Source: an uncultured Eubacteriales bacterium (GTDB lineage: Bacteria; Bacillota; Clostridia; Oscillospirales; Acutalibacteraceae). Taken from it: a stretch of 64,000 bases of DNA. A program made the position numbers and the translations under genes. The DNA is taken from NCBI GenBank assembly GCA_948527295.1, contig CAOSWK010000001.1, positions 141,010-205,009 of the forward strand, given 5' to 3'. The notes beneath the pieces were generated by a model, which was not told where the DNA came from, made no database searches, and saw nothing but the letters and a program-made list of their open reading frames with translations. Of this stretch, positions 34,067 through 43,315 are shown one piece after another; within the stretch, counting starts at the first letter, position 1; every line of letters starts with the position of its first letter.

Positions 34067-35175
34067 AGATTGAGAAAATTTCTTTTAAAGAATATAGGAA
34101 CTTGAAAAATGCCGAAGTGACGCCGTGCGCGGGGATTAATATTATTTGCGGGGACAATGCGCAGGGCAAGACGAATTTTCTTGAGGCAATCTGGCTTTTT
34201 ACCGGCGGGAGGTCGTTTCGGGGCTCGAAAGATCGGGATTTGGCGACTTTTGGGCAAAAGAACGCGAGCCTTTCTATGGCGGCTGAGAGTTTTGGTCGCG
34301 TGCAAGACCTTAAAATCGACGTTCTGGACGGCAAGCGTTTTGTGACTATCAACAAAGTCCCGCAACGTAGCGCTTCGGACTTGATTGGGCATTTGTGCGC
34401 CGTGGTTTTTTCTCCGTTGCATCTGGCTTTGATCAAGGATGGGCCGGGCGTTCGGCGAAAATTTCTCGATACCGCGATTTGTCAGACGCAGCCAAAGTAC
34501 ACCGCGCATTTGCTGAAGTATAATCACGTTCTGAACCAGCGAAATAGCTTGCTTCGTCACCTTAAAAAGAGCAAAAATCTCGATGATACCTTGGATGTAT
34601 GGGAGGAAAAGTTGGCCGAGTACGGTGCGGCGCTGATTGAACGCAGATTTTCTTATGTGGAAAAATTAAAGGAGTTGGCGGCGGAGTTCTATTTGGGGCT
34701 ATCTTCCAAAAAAGAAAAATTGTCTATGCAGTACAAAACGACGATGAATGCCGATGTGGAGGGAGTTTTGGAAAAATGTTTTATAAAAAAAGATTTTTTG
34801 CAAAAGTTGCGAGAGTCGCGAGAAGAGGACGTTTCGCTGGGGTTCACAACCAGAGGTCCGCATCGGGATGAGATCGAGATCAAAATTGACGGTAAGTCTG
34901 CAAGAATGTTCTCGTCGCAGGGGCAGCAACGAAGTGCTGTTTTAGCTATGAAGCTCGCTGAGGCGGAGCTCGTGCAACAGACGGTTGGAGAGACGCCAGT
35001 AATTCTGCTAGATGACGTGCTAAGCGAGTTGGACGGAAGCCGTCAGAGTTATTTACTTGAGTGCATCTCGGAAAAACAGGTGTTCATAACGTGTTGCGAG
35101 CCGGAGATTGCGAAACGGATGCCGGTTGGGCAAGTTTTTGAAGTCTTGAATGGCGAATTTAAGCCAAAAAATTAA
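34063..35175 (+). CDS. recF: Recombination mediator RecF
   Basis: 370 residues. SMC-like ATPase for gap repair and RecA loading. The Walker A 'ICGDNAQGKTNFLEAIW', signature 'SQGQQRSAVLAMKLAE' and Walker B 'PVILLDDVLSELD' are present. It begins with TTG overlapping the rlbA stop. Followed by remB. Confidence 0.96.
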   Translation: MKIEKISFKEYRNLKNAEVTPCAGINIICGDNAQGKTNFLEAIWLFTGGRSFRGSKDRDLATFGQKNASLSMAAESFGRVQDLKIDVLDGKRFVTINKVPQRSASDLIGHLCAVVFSPLHLALIKDGPGVRRKFLDTAICQTQPKYTAHLLKYNHVLNQRNSLLRHLKKSKNLDDTLDVWEEKLAEYGAALIERRFSYVEKLKELAAEFYLGLSSKKEKLSMQYKTTMNADVEGVLEKCFIKKDFLQKLRESREEDVSLGFTTRGPHRDEIEIKIDGKSARMFSSQGQQRSAVLAMKLAEAELVQQTVGETPVILLDDVLSELDGSRQSYLLECISEKQVFITCCEPEIAKRMPVGQVFEVLNGEFKPKN

Positions 35176-35198
35176 AGAGAAATGGGTGTAAGTGGCGT

Positions 35199-35465
35199 AT
35201 GTATTTGTGTTTGGGTCGGGATGTTATGGTTAACGCTCGAGAAATCGTGGGATTTTTTGATTTGGATACCAGCACTGTCGGCAAAATAACGCGGGATTAC
35301 ATTTATAATGCGGAAAAAGAAAATTGCACGGTGAGCGTGTCGGCGGAGCTGCCGAAGTCTTTTGTGGTTTGCAGGAGCGATTCTTTGCGGGATCGCACGG
35401 TTTTTATAAGTCCGTTGGCGACGTCGACGCTGAGTAAGCGCAAAGAAATGGGGAGTTTTTCGTGA
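35199..35465 (+). CDS. remB: RemB/YaaB-type DUF370 regulator
   Basis: 88 residues. The family core 'DVMVNAREIVGFFDLDTSTV' and 'RSDSLRDRTVFISPLATSTL' is recognised. RemB in Bacillus is the paralogue of RemA, a DNA-binding activator of matrix genes; a homologue between recF and gyrB is the standard Firmicute position. The stop overlaps the next gene's GTG. Confidence 0.85.
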   Translation: MYLCLGRDVMVNAREIVGFFDLDTSTVGKITRDYIYNAEKENCTVSVSAELPKSFVVCRSDSLRDRTVFISPLATSTLSKRKEMGSFS

Positions 35466-35767
35466 AAAATTTTTCTTTAAAGTGCCCACATTGCGATGAA
35501 TCCGTGGGTTTTGTGAGTGCGTTTCAGTCTAAGGCGAACAGAGAGTTCGTTTGTCCGCGGTGTGGGCAGACTTCGGAGGTATTGCTGAAGGCCAAGATCG
35601 CAGATGTGCTGAAGGGTTTGGCGGTTTTGATCGGGCTGATTGTGGTGATTTTTTCGCTATTTTTAAGATATTATATTTGGGGCGCAGTTTTAATCATTTT
35701 GCTGTTTTTGGCGTTCTATCTGCAAGTTCCACGGTTTATAATTCTAAAAAATAAAAATGGCGAGTGA
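35462..35767 (+). CDS. Small zinc-ribbon membrane protein
   Basis: 101 residues, GTG start overlapping the remB stop. N-terminal zinc ribbon with two CxxC knuckles ('CPHC' at about 8-11, 'CPRC' at about 32-35), then two hydrophobic segments at about 50-70 and 72-92 and a short basic tail. No known function; it probably tethers a metal-binding ribbon to the membrane. Its end overlaps a possible upstream gyrB start. Confidence 0.8.
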   Translation: MKNFSLKCPHCDESVGFVSAFQSKANREFVCPRCGQTSEVLLKAKIADVLKGLAVLIGLIVVIFSLFLRYYIWGAVLIILLFLAFYLQVPRFIILKNKNGE

Positions 35768-35808
35768 AGATTTTGGCGAACAGACAAAACAAAAACGGAG
35801 GGTTAACT

Positions 35809-37749
35809 TTGAATAGAACGGGAAATGCCGGGATAAATCATGAGTACGGGGCGAACGAGATTCAGGTTCTGGAGGGCTTGGAGGCCGTGCGGAAGCGGCC
35901 GGGTATGTACATAGGCTCGACGGGGCCCCGTGGACTGCATCATTTGGTTTACGAGATCGTCGACAACTCGATAGACGAGGCTCTGGCGGGATTTTGCGAT
36001 AAGATAGAAGTCCGACTGTTGCCGGGCGAGGTGATTTGCGTTACGGACAACGGCCGAGGGATTCCGGTTGGGATGCACCCGAAGCTTGGGATTCCCGCGC
36101 TGACCGTGGTTTTTACGGTTTTGCATGCTGGTGGAAAATTCGGCGGCGGCGGATACAAAGTTTCTGGCGGACTGCATGGAGTGGGCGCTTCGGTGGTTAA
36201 TGCTCTTTCGGAATGGCTTGAGGTTCGGGTTTTTCACGAGGGCAAAGTGTATTATCAGCGATTTGAGCGCGGTGTGCCGGTGTGCGAGATGCAGGTTCTC
36301 GGCGACACGACTGTAACGGGCACGGAGATAAAGTTTAAGGCCGACCGGCAGATCTTTACGGAGACGGATGTGTATGAGTTCGACGTTTTGGAGACACGGT
36401 TGCGCGAACAAGCCTTTCTGAATGCGGGTGTAGACATTGTTTTGATCGATGATAGGCAAGAAGACGAGCCTTGTTCGGAGAGATTTCATTATGAGGGCGG
36501 ATTGTCGAGCTTCGTGGAGTATATTCACAAAAAAAGAGGCTTGGACGTTGTGCATCCGGACGTTATCGCGTTTTCGAAGACGATGCCGGACGACACGGCG
36601 CAGGTTGAGGTTGCGATGCAGTACAACGAGAGCTACAACGAGCTGATGCTTTCTTTTGCGAATAATATTCACACGACGGACGGCGGAACTCACGAGGAAG
36701 GCTTTAAACGGGCGCTCACGAGGGTTATGAACGATTACGCGCGCCGGTACAATATTTTGAAGGAGAGCGATAAGAACCTGTCTGGCGAGGATGTTCGAGA
36801 GGGGTTGACTGTGGTTATAAGCGTCAAGCTGAAGGAGGCGCAGTTCGAAGGTCAGACTAAAGCTCGGCTGGGCAATAGCGAGATTCGTGCGTTTGTGGAT
36901 GGCTTGGTGAGCGAGAAGTTGCAGACTTACCTTGAGGAGAACCCGGCTGTTGCTAAGGCTATCTTTGAGAAAGCTCTGGCGGCGGCGAAGGCTCGGGATG
37001 CTGCGAGAAAGGCTCGCGATTTGGTGCGGAGGAAGTCGGCTTTGGAGTCGGCGTCTTTGCCCGGAAAGCTTGCGGACTGCCAGTCGAGGAACGCAGAAGA
37101 GACGGAAATCTACATCGTTGAAGGAGATTCGGCTGGGGGCTCTGCAAAGGGAGGTCGAGACAGGCGGTTTCAAGCGATTTTGCCGCTTTGGGGAAAGATG
37201 CTTAACGTTGAAAAGGCCCGGCTGGACAGAGTTTATGGCAACGATAAGCTCATGCCGGTAATAACAGCGCTGGGTTGCGGAATCGGCGGAGAGTTCAACC
37301 TAGAAAAATTGCGGTACGGAAAGGTCATAATCATGGCGGATGCCGACGTGGACGGCTCGCACATACGGACGCTGCTGCTGACGTTCTTCTTCCGCTTCAT
37401 GAAGCCGCTCGTGGAGCAGGGGCACATCTACATCGCACAGCCGCCGCTGTATCGGATAACCCGGGCCAAGAAGCATTACTACGCCTACTCCGACGAGGAG
37501 CGCGACCAGATCTTGCAGGAACTCGGCGGTGGGACGGACATCCAGCGGTACAAGGGCCTTGGTGAGATGGACTCGGAGCAGCTGTGGGAAACAACGATGA
37601 ATCCTGAGACCAGGATAATGCTGCGGGTGGAACTTGCCGATGCGGCGGCTGCGGACGAGATTTTTACTATTTTGATGGGTGACAAAGTCGAGCCACGGCG
37701 GGAGTTTATCGAGAAAAACGCCAAGTATGTGCAGAATTTAGATGTTTAA
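35809..37749 (+). CDS. gyrB: DNA gyrase subunit B
   Basis: 646 residues from TTG 35809, which follows GGAGGG by 7 nt; the frame is open to a GTG at 35764 without a good ribosome binding site. GHKL ATPase domain ('YEIVDNSIDEALAGF', 'VTDNGRGIPVG', 'GGLHGVGASVVNALS'), transducer, and TOPRIM ('IVEGDSAGGSAKGGRDR', 'MADADVDGSHIRTLLLTFF'). The motif usually written PL(R/K)GKILNVEKA reads 'PLWGKMLNVEKA'. C-terminal 'RYKGLGEMDSEQLWETTM' is intact. Confidence 0.97.
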   Translation: MNRTGNAGINHEYGANEIQVLEGLEAVRKRPGMYIGSTGPRGLHHLVYEIVDNSIDEALAGFCDKIEVRLLPGEVICVTDNGRGIPVGMHPKLGIPALTVVFTVLHAGGKFGGGGYKVSGGLHGVGASVVNALSEWLEVRVFHEGKVYYQRFERGVPVCEMQVLGDTTVTGTEIKFKADRQIFTETDVYEFDVLETRLREQAFLNAGVDIVLIDDRQEDEPCSERFHYEGGLSSFVEYIHKKRGLDVVHPDVIAFSKTMPDDTAQVEVAMQYNESYNELMLSFANNIHTTDGGTHEEGFKRALTRVMNDYARRYNILKESDKNLSGEDVREGLTVVISVKLKEAQFEGQTKARLGNSEIRAFVDGLVSEKLQTYLEENPAVAKAIFEKALAAAKARDAARKARDLVRRKSALESASLPGKLADCQSRNAEETEIYIVEGDSAGGSAKGGRDRRFQAILPLWGKMLNVEKARLDRVYGNDKLMPVITALGCGIGGEFNLEKLRYGKVIIMADADVDGSHIRTLLLTFFFRFMKPLVEQGHIYIAQPPLYRITRAKKHYYAYSDEERDQILQELGGGTDIQRYKGLGEMDSEQLWETTMNPETRIMLRVELADAAAADEIFTILMGDKVEPRREFIEKNAKYVQNLDV

Positions 37750-37791
37750 ATCGCGATTTCACCACAAAAATTAACTTTAGAGGAGAACATT

Positions 37792-38562
37792 ATGAGAGAA
37801 CTTGATGAGAATATTCCGCTTGAGCCTGAGTCTGATGGGGATTCTGTAAACGAGGTGCCTGAGCAGGCGCATGAGAACGAGCCGGAGGAGGGTGAAACGT
37901 CTTCGATGGAGGACGAAAAGCAGATAGAGCGCGAGGTTTTGCAGACCGAGCAGGAGGATAAGATCGAGGACGAGGAGAAGGAGCGCGAGGAGGCGACTTG
38001 GGATGGCTCGGAGTCGGAGTTTGTGGAGGATGACGACGCCGAGGAGTACGAGGAGAAGTACGCCGGGATAAAGTTTGGCTATGTCTTGAAAAAAGACGAG
38101 ATCCTCGATTGCCTGAAGCATACCGGTTTATTCAAGTCTAACGGAACCCGCTCTGCTGTGGAAATCTGCTTGCTTCTCGTTTTGGCGCTGATGTTCTCGG
38201 TTTTATTTTTCGTTACTGGAAATAAAATAAATTTTATACTGGGAGTAATATCGACCGTGCTGGTGTTCCCGGTGGTGCTGATGCCGCGCTTTTTTGTCGG
38301 GTTCAACGCGGACAAATTAACAACGGGTAAAAAGCTGTCTGTGGAGATTTACCCGGACGAAATCGCGGTGGACAGCGAGGCGTCGACGTGGAAGATCCCA
38401 CTGGACGGCTCATGCGTGTTCGAGGAATTCAACGGGATGTTCTTGATCTATCTGCCGCAGGAAAAGCTGTTTATAATCCCGACGCGGGCAATCGAGCCGG
38501 ATTTTTTGGCGGATGTGCAGGGAATGATAATTGCAGGGACTAAGCCTAAAGAAGAGTCATAA
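37792..38562 (+). CDS. Acidic membrane protein between gyrB and gyrA, YcxB-like C-terminus
   Basis: 256 residues, ATG after GAGGAG. Residues 1-90 are strongly acidic (Glu-rich, low complexity, probably disordered). Two hydrophobic segments at about 122-140 and 145-165 form a membrane hairpin. The C-terminal ~75 residues ('LSVEIYPDEIAVDS', 'WKIPLDGSCVFEEFNGMFLIY', 'FIIPTRAI') resemble the PH-like YcxB domain seen in Firmicute membrane proteins. Function unknown. An acidic leader on a membrane protein inserted between the gyrase genes is not part of the standard order. Confidence 0.7.
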   Translation: MRELDENIPLEPESDGDSVNEVPEQAHENEPEEGETSSMEDEKQIEREVLQTEQEDKIEDEEKEREEATWDGSESEFVEDDDAEEYEEKYAGIKFGYVLKKDEILDCLKHTGLFKSNGTRSAVEICLLLVLALMFSVLFFVTGNKINFILGVISTVLVFPVVLMPRFFVGFNADKLTTGKKLSVEIYPDEIAVDSEASTWKIPLDGSCVFEEFNGMFLIYLPQEKLFIIPTRAIEPDFLADVQGMIIAGTKPKEES

Positions 38563-38623
38563 ATGGCGATCTGGTGGGAATTTTGAATAAAGATAAAGGC
38601 AAAAATAAAATGAGGTGAACTTT

Positions 38624-41152
38624 TTGGAAAACGAAGAGAAGAACGAACTGGCGCCGAAAGTGATAGATGTGGACATTGAAAACGAGATGCAGAAGTCGTT
38701 TTTGGCGTACTCGATGTCGGTAATCGTCTCGCGGGCGCTGCCGGACGTGCGTGACGGCCTAAAACCGGTGCATCGGCGGATTTTGTATACGCTTTACGAG
38801 AACGGCTTGGGGCCGGATAAGGAGTATCGAAAGTGCGCGGATACCGTTGGATCAGTGCTTGGAAGATATCACCCACATGGCGATACCTCGGTTTATGACG
38901 CTTTGGTGCGGTTGGCGCAGGATTTTTCGATGAGGTACATGCTGGTGGACGGTCACGGCAACTTCGGCTCGGTGGATGGCGACCCGCCGGCTGCTTATCG
39001 GTATACGGAGGCCAAGATGAGCAAGATGTCGGTCGAGATGCTCACGGATATCGAGAAGGACACGGTAAATTTCATGCCGAACTACGATGATCGCTTGAAG
39101 GAGCCGGAGGTTTTGCCTTCGAGATTTCCGAATTTGCTCGCGAATGGATCGACGGGAATCGCTGTGGGAATGGCAACGAACATCCCGCCGCACAACTTGG
39201 GTGAGGTTATAGACGCGATCTGCTGCTTGATAGATAATCCGGATGCCGAACTGGCGGACTTGATGGAGCATATAAAAGGTCCGGATTTTCCGACTGGCGC
39301 ACAGATCATGGGTCATAGCGGGATTCGGTCGGCTTACTCTACGGGGCGCGGAAAAATCGTCGTGCGGGCGTGCGCGGAGATCGTCGAGGAGAAAAATTCG
39401 CGCTACAAAATCGTCGTCACAGAGCTGCCGTACCAAGTGAACAAGGCGCGGCTGTGCGAGAACATCGCGGAACTGGTGAAGGATAAGCGAATCGAGGGTA
39501 TCTCGAACATCGAGGACCACTCCGACCGCAACGGAATGCACATCCGGATAGACCTAAAGCGCGACGCGTCGCCGCAAATCGTGCTAAATCAGCTGTACTC
39601 GTTCACGCAGCTGCAAACGACGTTCGGCGTGATAATGCTGGCGATCGTGAACGGCGTGCCGAAAATACTGACGCTAAAAGAGATGTTGGCGCACTATCTG
39701 GACTTCCAAATAGAGGTGCTGACCAAACGGACGCGGTTTGAGCTGAACAAGGCCCGCGAGCGCGCACATATTCTGGCAGGGTTGAAGATCGCACTTGACC
39801 ACATTGACGAAGTCATCGCAATTTTGCGGGCGTCGAAGTCGGTGGCCGAAGGCAAGGAGCGGCTGATGGAATCTTTTGGGTTGGACGAAGTGCAAGCGCA
39901 AGCCATTGTGCAAATGCGGCTGGGACAGTTAACTGGCCTGGAGCGCAGCAAAATCGAGGAAGAGCTGGCAGCGCTCGAAGAGAAAATCGCGGAACTTTTG
40001 AGCATCTTGGGGGATCGGTCGAAGCTTTTGAAGATGCTAAAGGACGAGATCTTAGAGATAAAGCGGCGGTTTGCCGACGAGCGACGGACAAAAATCATGG
40101 CGGTGAGCGGGGAAGTCGACGTGGAGGACTTGATCCCTGAGGAGGACTGCGTGCTGACGCTGACGAACTTTGGGTACGTTAAGCGGCAGAAGACGGATAC
40201 ATATAAACTGCAAAGACGCGGTGGACGGGGCGTTTCGGGCATGAGCTGCCGCGAGGAGGACGTCGCTTCGGAGATGTTCGTGGTGAACAGCCACGACTAT
40301 GTCATGTTTTTCACGAATTTGGGCAAGACGTATCGCCTGAAATGCTACGAAATTCCGGAGGGCTCGAGGATGTCCAAGGGCACAAATGTGGCGAATTTGC
40401 TGCCGGTCTTGCCGGAGGAAAAGGTCACATCGATGATAAAAGTGCCGGCGTTTGAGGAAGAAAAGTTTCTGGTGATGGTCACGAAGGGCGGAATAATCAA
40501 GCGGACGCAGCTGAATGCCTATAATTCGGCGAGAAAAAGCGGTCTGATTGCGATTGACTTGGACGAGGGCGACGAATTGGCCTGGGTTAGCGTTACCGAC
40601 GGCAGGACGGAGCTTATGGTTGCGACGAAGAAGGGCATGGCTATCCGGTTTAGCGAGACTGATGTGAGGGTAGTTGGCCGTACGGCGCGCGGTGTAAAGG
40701 CTATAACGCTTAAGGATGGCGATAGTGTCGTGGGGATGAGCCCTGTTTGCCGCGAAAAGATGGTTCTGACGGTTTCGGAGACGGGTTATGGCAGACTCTC
40801 GGACTTTGACGATTATAGGCTTCAAAACCGCGGCGGCAAGGGAATTATAAATTATCATGTTGCGAAATATGGCGATGTTGCGGCGATAAAGTTGGTTTCG
40901 AGCGATGAGGACGTAATTCTGATTGCTGAGAATGGCGTGATTATCAGGATAAAGGCGGATTCGGTTCGGAAGTGTTCGCGGCCTTCTAAGGGAGTGCGCG
41001 TTATGAAGATTGGCGACAATAACAAGATCGTTGCAGTTGCGAGCATGGAGCATGAAGATGATAGCACAGATATCCATTCTGACGCGGCTGATGGGGAAGA
41101 GGTTGTTCAAGAAGACGTGCAAAATGCGGATAATGGCAAAGAACAGCAATAA
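38624..41152 (+). CDS. gyrA: DNA gyrase subunit A
   Basis: 842 residues from TTG 38624, 7 nt after GAGGTG; the GTG at 38615 lies inside that site. The winged-helix and tower domains are complete. The catalytic Tyr is in 'AAYRYTEAKMS', and the quinolone region reads 'HPHGDTSVYDALVRLAQ' (Ser at the usual 83-equivalent replaced by Thr, position D-T-S-V-Y as in many Clostridia). The GyrA box 'LQRRGGRGVSGM' shows it is gyrase, not topoisomerase IV. It ends with an acidic tail. Confidence 0.97.
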   Translation: MENEEKNELAPKVIDVDIENEMQKSFLAYSMSVIVSRALPDVRDGLKPVHRRILYTLYENGLGPDKEYRKCADTVGSVLGRYHPHGDTSVYDALVRLAQDFSMRYMLVDGHGNFGSVDGDPPAAYRYTEAKMSKMSVEMLTDIEKDTVNFMPNYDDRLKEPEVLPSRFPNLLANGSTGIAVGMATNIPPHNLGEVIDAICCLIDNPDAELADLMEHIKGPDFPTGAQIMGHSGIRSAYSTGRGKIVVRACAEIVEEKNSRYKIVVTELPYQVNKARLCENIAELVKDKRIEGISNIEDHSDRNGMHIRIDLKRDASPQIVLNQLYSFTQLQTTFGVIMLAIVNGVPKILTLKEMLAHYLDFQIEVLTKRTRFELNKARERAHILAGLKIALDHIDEVIAILRASKSVAEGKERLMESFGLDEVQAQAIVQMRLGQLTGLERSKIEEELAALEEKIAELLSILGDRSKLLKMLKDEILEIKRRFADERRTKIMAVSGEVDVEDLIPEEDCVLTLTNFGYVKRQKTDTYKLQRRGGRGVSGMSCREEDVASEMFVVNSHDYVMFFTNLGKTYRLKCYEIPEGSRMSKGTNVANLLPVLPEEKVTSMIKVPAFEEEKFLVMVTKGGIIKRTQLNAYNSARKSGLIAIDLDEGDELAWVSVTDGRTELMVATKKGMAIRFSETDVRVVGRTARGVKAITLKDGDSVVGMSPVCREKMVLTVSETGYGRLSDFDDYRLQNRGGKGIINYHVAKYGDVAAIKLVSSDEDVILIAENGVIIRIKADSVRKCSRPSKGVRVMKIGDNNKIVAVASMEHEDDSTDIHSDAADGEEVVQEDVQNADNGKEQQ

Positions 41153-41208
41153 AGTTTTAACAAAATTGTGATGTTTTGTTGAAAGTTTTGCGAGCGAGAG
41201 CAACAATA

Positions 41209-41232
41209 GCGCCCCGCGGTATAGTGGGGCGC
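41209..41232. repeat. Conserved-loop hairpin, copy 2
   Basis: GCGCCCC-[GCGGTATAGT]-GGGGCGC: perfect 7-bp stem, loop identical to copies at 19883 and 56169. It is 57 bp after gyrA and 27 bp before rpe and has no T-tract, so it is not a simple terminator. Confidence 0.85.
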
Positions 41233-41259
41233 GCTATGCAATGAGGGGGCTGAGGGTGC

Positions 41260-41904
41260 ATGAAAGTGGCGGCGTCTGTGCTGGCGAGCGATTTTTCCAG
41301 GTTGGGCGACGAAGTGAATAGAGTTTCGCGGTCTGGCGCGGATTTTGTGCATATAGATGTGATGGATGGCGTCTTTGTGCGAAATATAACCATGGGACCG
41401 GCTATAATTAGAGCAATACGGTCGTGTGCGAGCGTTCCGTTTGACGTGCACCTGATGATAACTGAACCCTCGCGGTACTTTGCGGATTTCGCCGAAGCTG
41501 GCGCGGATATAATCACGTTTCATGCCGAGGCGGGGAGCAATCTTTTGAGCGCAATAAACGCCGTGAAATCAACGGGCAAAAAGGTTGGGGTAGCTATAAA
41601 GCCCGCAACGTTGGTAGATGAGCTTTTGGAGTATTTGCCGATGATAGATTTGGCGGTCGTGATGACGGTTGAACCCGGATTTGGTGGACAGGCATTTATG
41701 CCGGAGATGATGAGCAAAGTCCGCGCGTTGCGGGAGGAAATCTGCAAACAAGGGCTTAAGACGCTTATAGAAGTCGACGGCGGGATAACCAAAGAGACCG
41801 CCAAAACGGCGGCCCAAAGCGGTGCGGACATCTGCGTGGCGGGGACTAGCATTTTTAAAAGCAGCGATATGGAGCGTGCGATCGCCGAAATTAAGGGAGT
41901 TTAG
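41260..41904 (+). CDS. rpe: Ribulose-phosphate 3-epimerase
   Basis: Interconverts ribulose-5-P and xylulose-5-P in the pentose phosphate pathway. 214 residues, TIM barrel. 'VAASVLASDFSRLGDEV', 'HIDVMDGVFVRNITMGP', 'DVHLMITEP', 'MTVEPGFGGQAFMPEM' and 'EVDGGITKETA' carry the metal-binding His/Asp residues. The ribosome binding site is GAGGG, 4-6 nt before the ATG. Ends at a structured terminator. Confidence 0.96.
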   Translation: MKVAASVLASDFSRLGDEVNRVSRSGADFVHIDVMDGVFVRNITMGPAIIRAIRSCASVPFDVHLMITEPSRYFADFAEAGADIITFHAEAGSNLLSAINAVKSTGKKVGVAIKPATLVDELLEYLPMIDLAVVMTVEPGFGGQAFMPEMMSKVRALREEICKQGLKTLIEVDGGITKETAKTAAQSGADICVAGTSIFKSSDMERAIAEIKGV

Positions 41905-41937
41905 GCGAGGTTTGTTACAAATTTGAGCAAAAAATTG

Positions 41938-42008
41938 GCCGAAAGCAAGGTTACCTGTGAGTGCGCTGAGGGCAGGCGGGGCCTTGTTTTCGGCTTGATT
42001 ATTTTAAT
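41938..42008 (+). terminator. Large structured terminator after rpe
   Basis: GCCGAAAGCAAGG pairs with CCTTGTTTTCGGC (13 bp, one G-T) around a 31-nt loop that has its own small CCTG/CAGG hairpin, followed by TTGATTATTTT. Confidence 0.7.
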
Positions 42009-42009
42009 T

Positions 42010-42588
42010 TTAGGTTAAAAGATATTTCCCGAGCTCCTCTATGGCGCGGTTTTTGATAATGACGTTGCCTCTTTCAACCAGTCTGGCGGCGGCAACAGCA
42101 CTTTTGCCCGCAAAACGCCCGTACTCACTGATGACTGCCAGAAGATTCGATGAGATTGCGCCTTTGATGTATAATACCAAAAAATAGGAATTTTTAATTT
42201 CTATAATAGAACTATCGAAAAAGCTGAAACGACCGTTGTAGAGGCGTTCAACGAGTGCAAAGAGAGAATCCGGCGTTTTAAAAAAGAAAGCGAACGGCTT
42301 AGATTTATTTTTGATTTTATAAATTTTTCGAGCAGAGTCAAGGCGGTTCGAAAGCAGCGTGACCAAGACGAAACAGCCGTTGGTCTGTGGAATAGCTTCG
42401 ATTAGGAGCTTTTTGTTGCTGCAGAAAAATCCGATTTCGGATTCGGCTTTGGCCAGCAGATTATTGATGATTTCTGAAGAAAACTCGTATTTCCAGTTAA
42501 GACGGTTAATCGAGACATCCAAAAATTTCAAATCCTCGCTCGAAAGGGCAATCAGCAGACGGTTCTCGTCGATTTTGTCCAAAATCAT
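42010..42588 (-). CDS. mecA: Adaptor protein MecA family
   Basis: 192 residues. The N-terminal half follows the MecA pattern: 'KIDENRLLIALSSEDLKFLDVS' (binding region for substrates) and 'EIGFFCSNKKLLIEAIPQTNG', and the C-terminal half has the alpha/beta ClpC-binding layout. MecA delivers ComK and other proteins to ClpC for degradation in Bacillus. The acidic linker between the two domains is short here. Transcribed opposite to rpe. Confidence 0.78.
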   Translation of the reverse strand: MILDKIDENRLLIALSSEDLKFLDVSINRLNWKYEFSSEIINNLLAKAESEIGFFCSNKKLLIEAIPQTNGCFVLVTLLSNRLDSARKIYKIKNKSKPFAFFFKTPDSLFALVERLYNGRFSFFDSSIIEIKNSYFLVLYIKGAISSNLLAVISEYGRFAGKSAVAAARLVERGNVIIKNRAIEELGKYLLT

Positions 42589-42754
42589 GACGGCACCCCC
42601 GAAAAAAGAAATAGTAAAAAAATTTCGACCTCAATAATATAATATTATAGAACGGGCGGGCGTGCAAGTGGATTTTGCAGAATGAGCGAAAAAGGTTTAA
42701 AAAGTCGCAAAAAAACGGAAAATCCGACTAAAACCGGCGCGCGCGAGAAGATAA

Positions 42755-42783
42755 TTGACAAAAAACGAGGCAAATGGTAAAAT
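42755..42783 (+). promoter_or_regulatory. Promoter for the small zinc-ribbon membrane gene at 42836
   Basis: TTGACA, 17-bp spacer, TAAAAT, about 50 nt before the ATG. The 246-bp gap between mecA and this gene holds nothing else that I recognise. Confidence 0.78.
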
Positions 42784-42835
42784 AATAAGCGATTTTTTGA
42801 GCAAAAATGCACATTAAAATTAGGGGGATTTAAAA

Positions 42836-43267
42836 ATGTTTTTGATGGGCGGACTGTTTGGCGCGAGCATGCTGCGGGTTTTGGCGGCTTTGGCGTATAA
42901 GGTGTTCTTGTGCATCGCGGTTTATAAGGACGCGATAGAGCATAGTGATCGAAACACCGCGCTGTGGACTACGGTTTTGACGGCGATTTTCGGATTTATT
43001 CCGGCGGTGGTTTATGCGATATTTAGATATCAGAAGGGAAAAGACTTCGTGACGTGCCGGCATTGCGGAAAGATGGTCTCCAAAAAATATCCGGTGTGCA
43101 TGTTTTGCAAGCAGCCAACAGGCGACGAATCGGGCCGCAGCTTGATTAGCGAAGAGGTAAAGAAATATTTGATCTTGGCTGGAGTATTTTTCATCGTGCA
43201 ATTTGTTTTCGAAGGCATAATCGCGGCATCTGGGGCTCGGCAGGCTGTCACGTTCAACCTGTTTTAG
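42836..43267 (+). CDS. Membrane protein with a central zinc ribbon
   Basis: 143 residues. Two hydrophobic segments at about 10-30 and 42-62, then a cytoplasmic zinc ribbon 'CRHCGKMVSKKYPVCMFC' (two CxxC pairs), then a third hydrophobic segment at about 110-132. A three-pass membrane protein that carries a treble-clef-like metal site; family not recognised. It has its own promoter and a GGGGG ribosome binding site. Confidence 0.75.
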   Translation: MFLMGGLFGASMLRVLAALAYKVFLCIAVYKDAIEHSDRNTALWTTVLTAIFGFIPAVVYAIFRYQKGKDFVTCRHCGKMVSKKYPVCMFCKQPTGDESGRSLISEEVKKYLILAGVFFIVQFVFEGIIAASGARQAVTFNLF

Positions 43268-43315
43268 TAATTATTTTTGTATATATTACAGATAGTATAA
43301 TTTTTGGGAGTTAAA

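Noticed and set aside
35803..37173. Long antisense frames inside gyrB, gyrA (40052-41206) and dnaN (32689-33657)
   Set aside because: Shadow frames of GC-rich coding sequence; no start signals and the sense genes are certain.
37180..37220. GyrB motif PLWGK instead of PL(R/K)GK as a drug-resistance mutation
   Set aside because: I believe Trp here is common in Oscillospirales-type GyrB, so it is probably lineage-specific rather than acquired.
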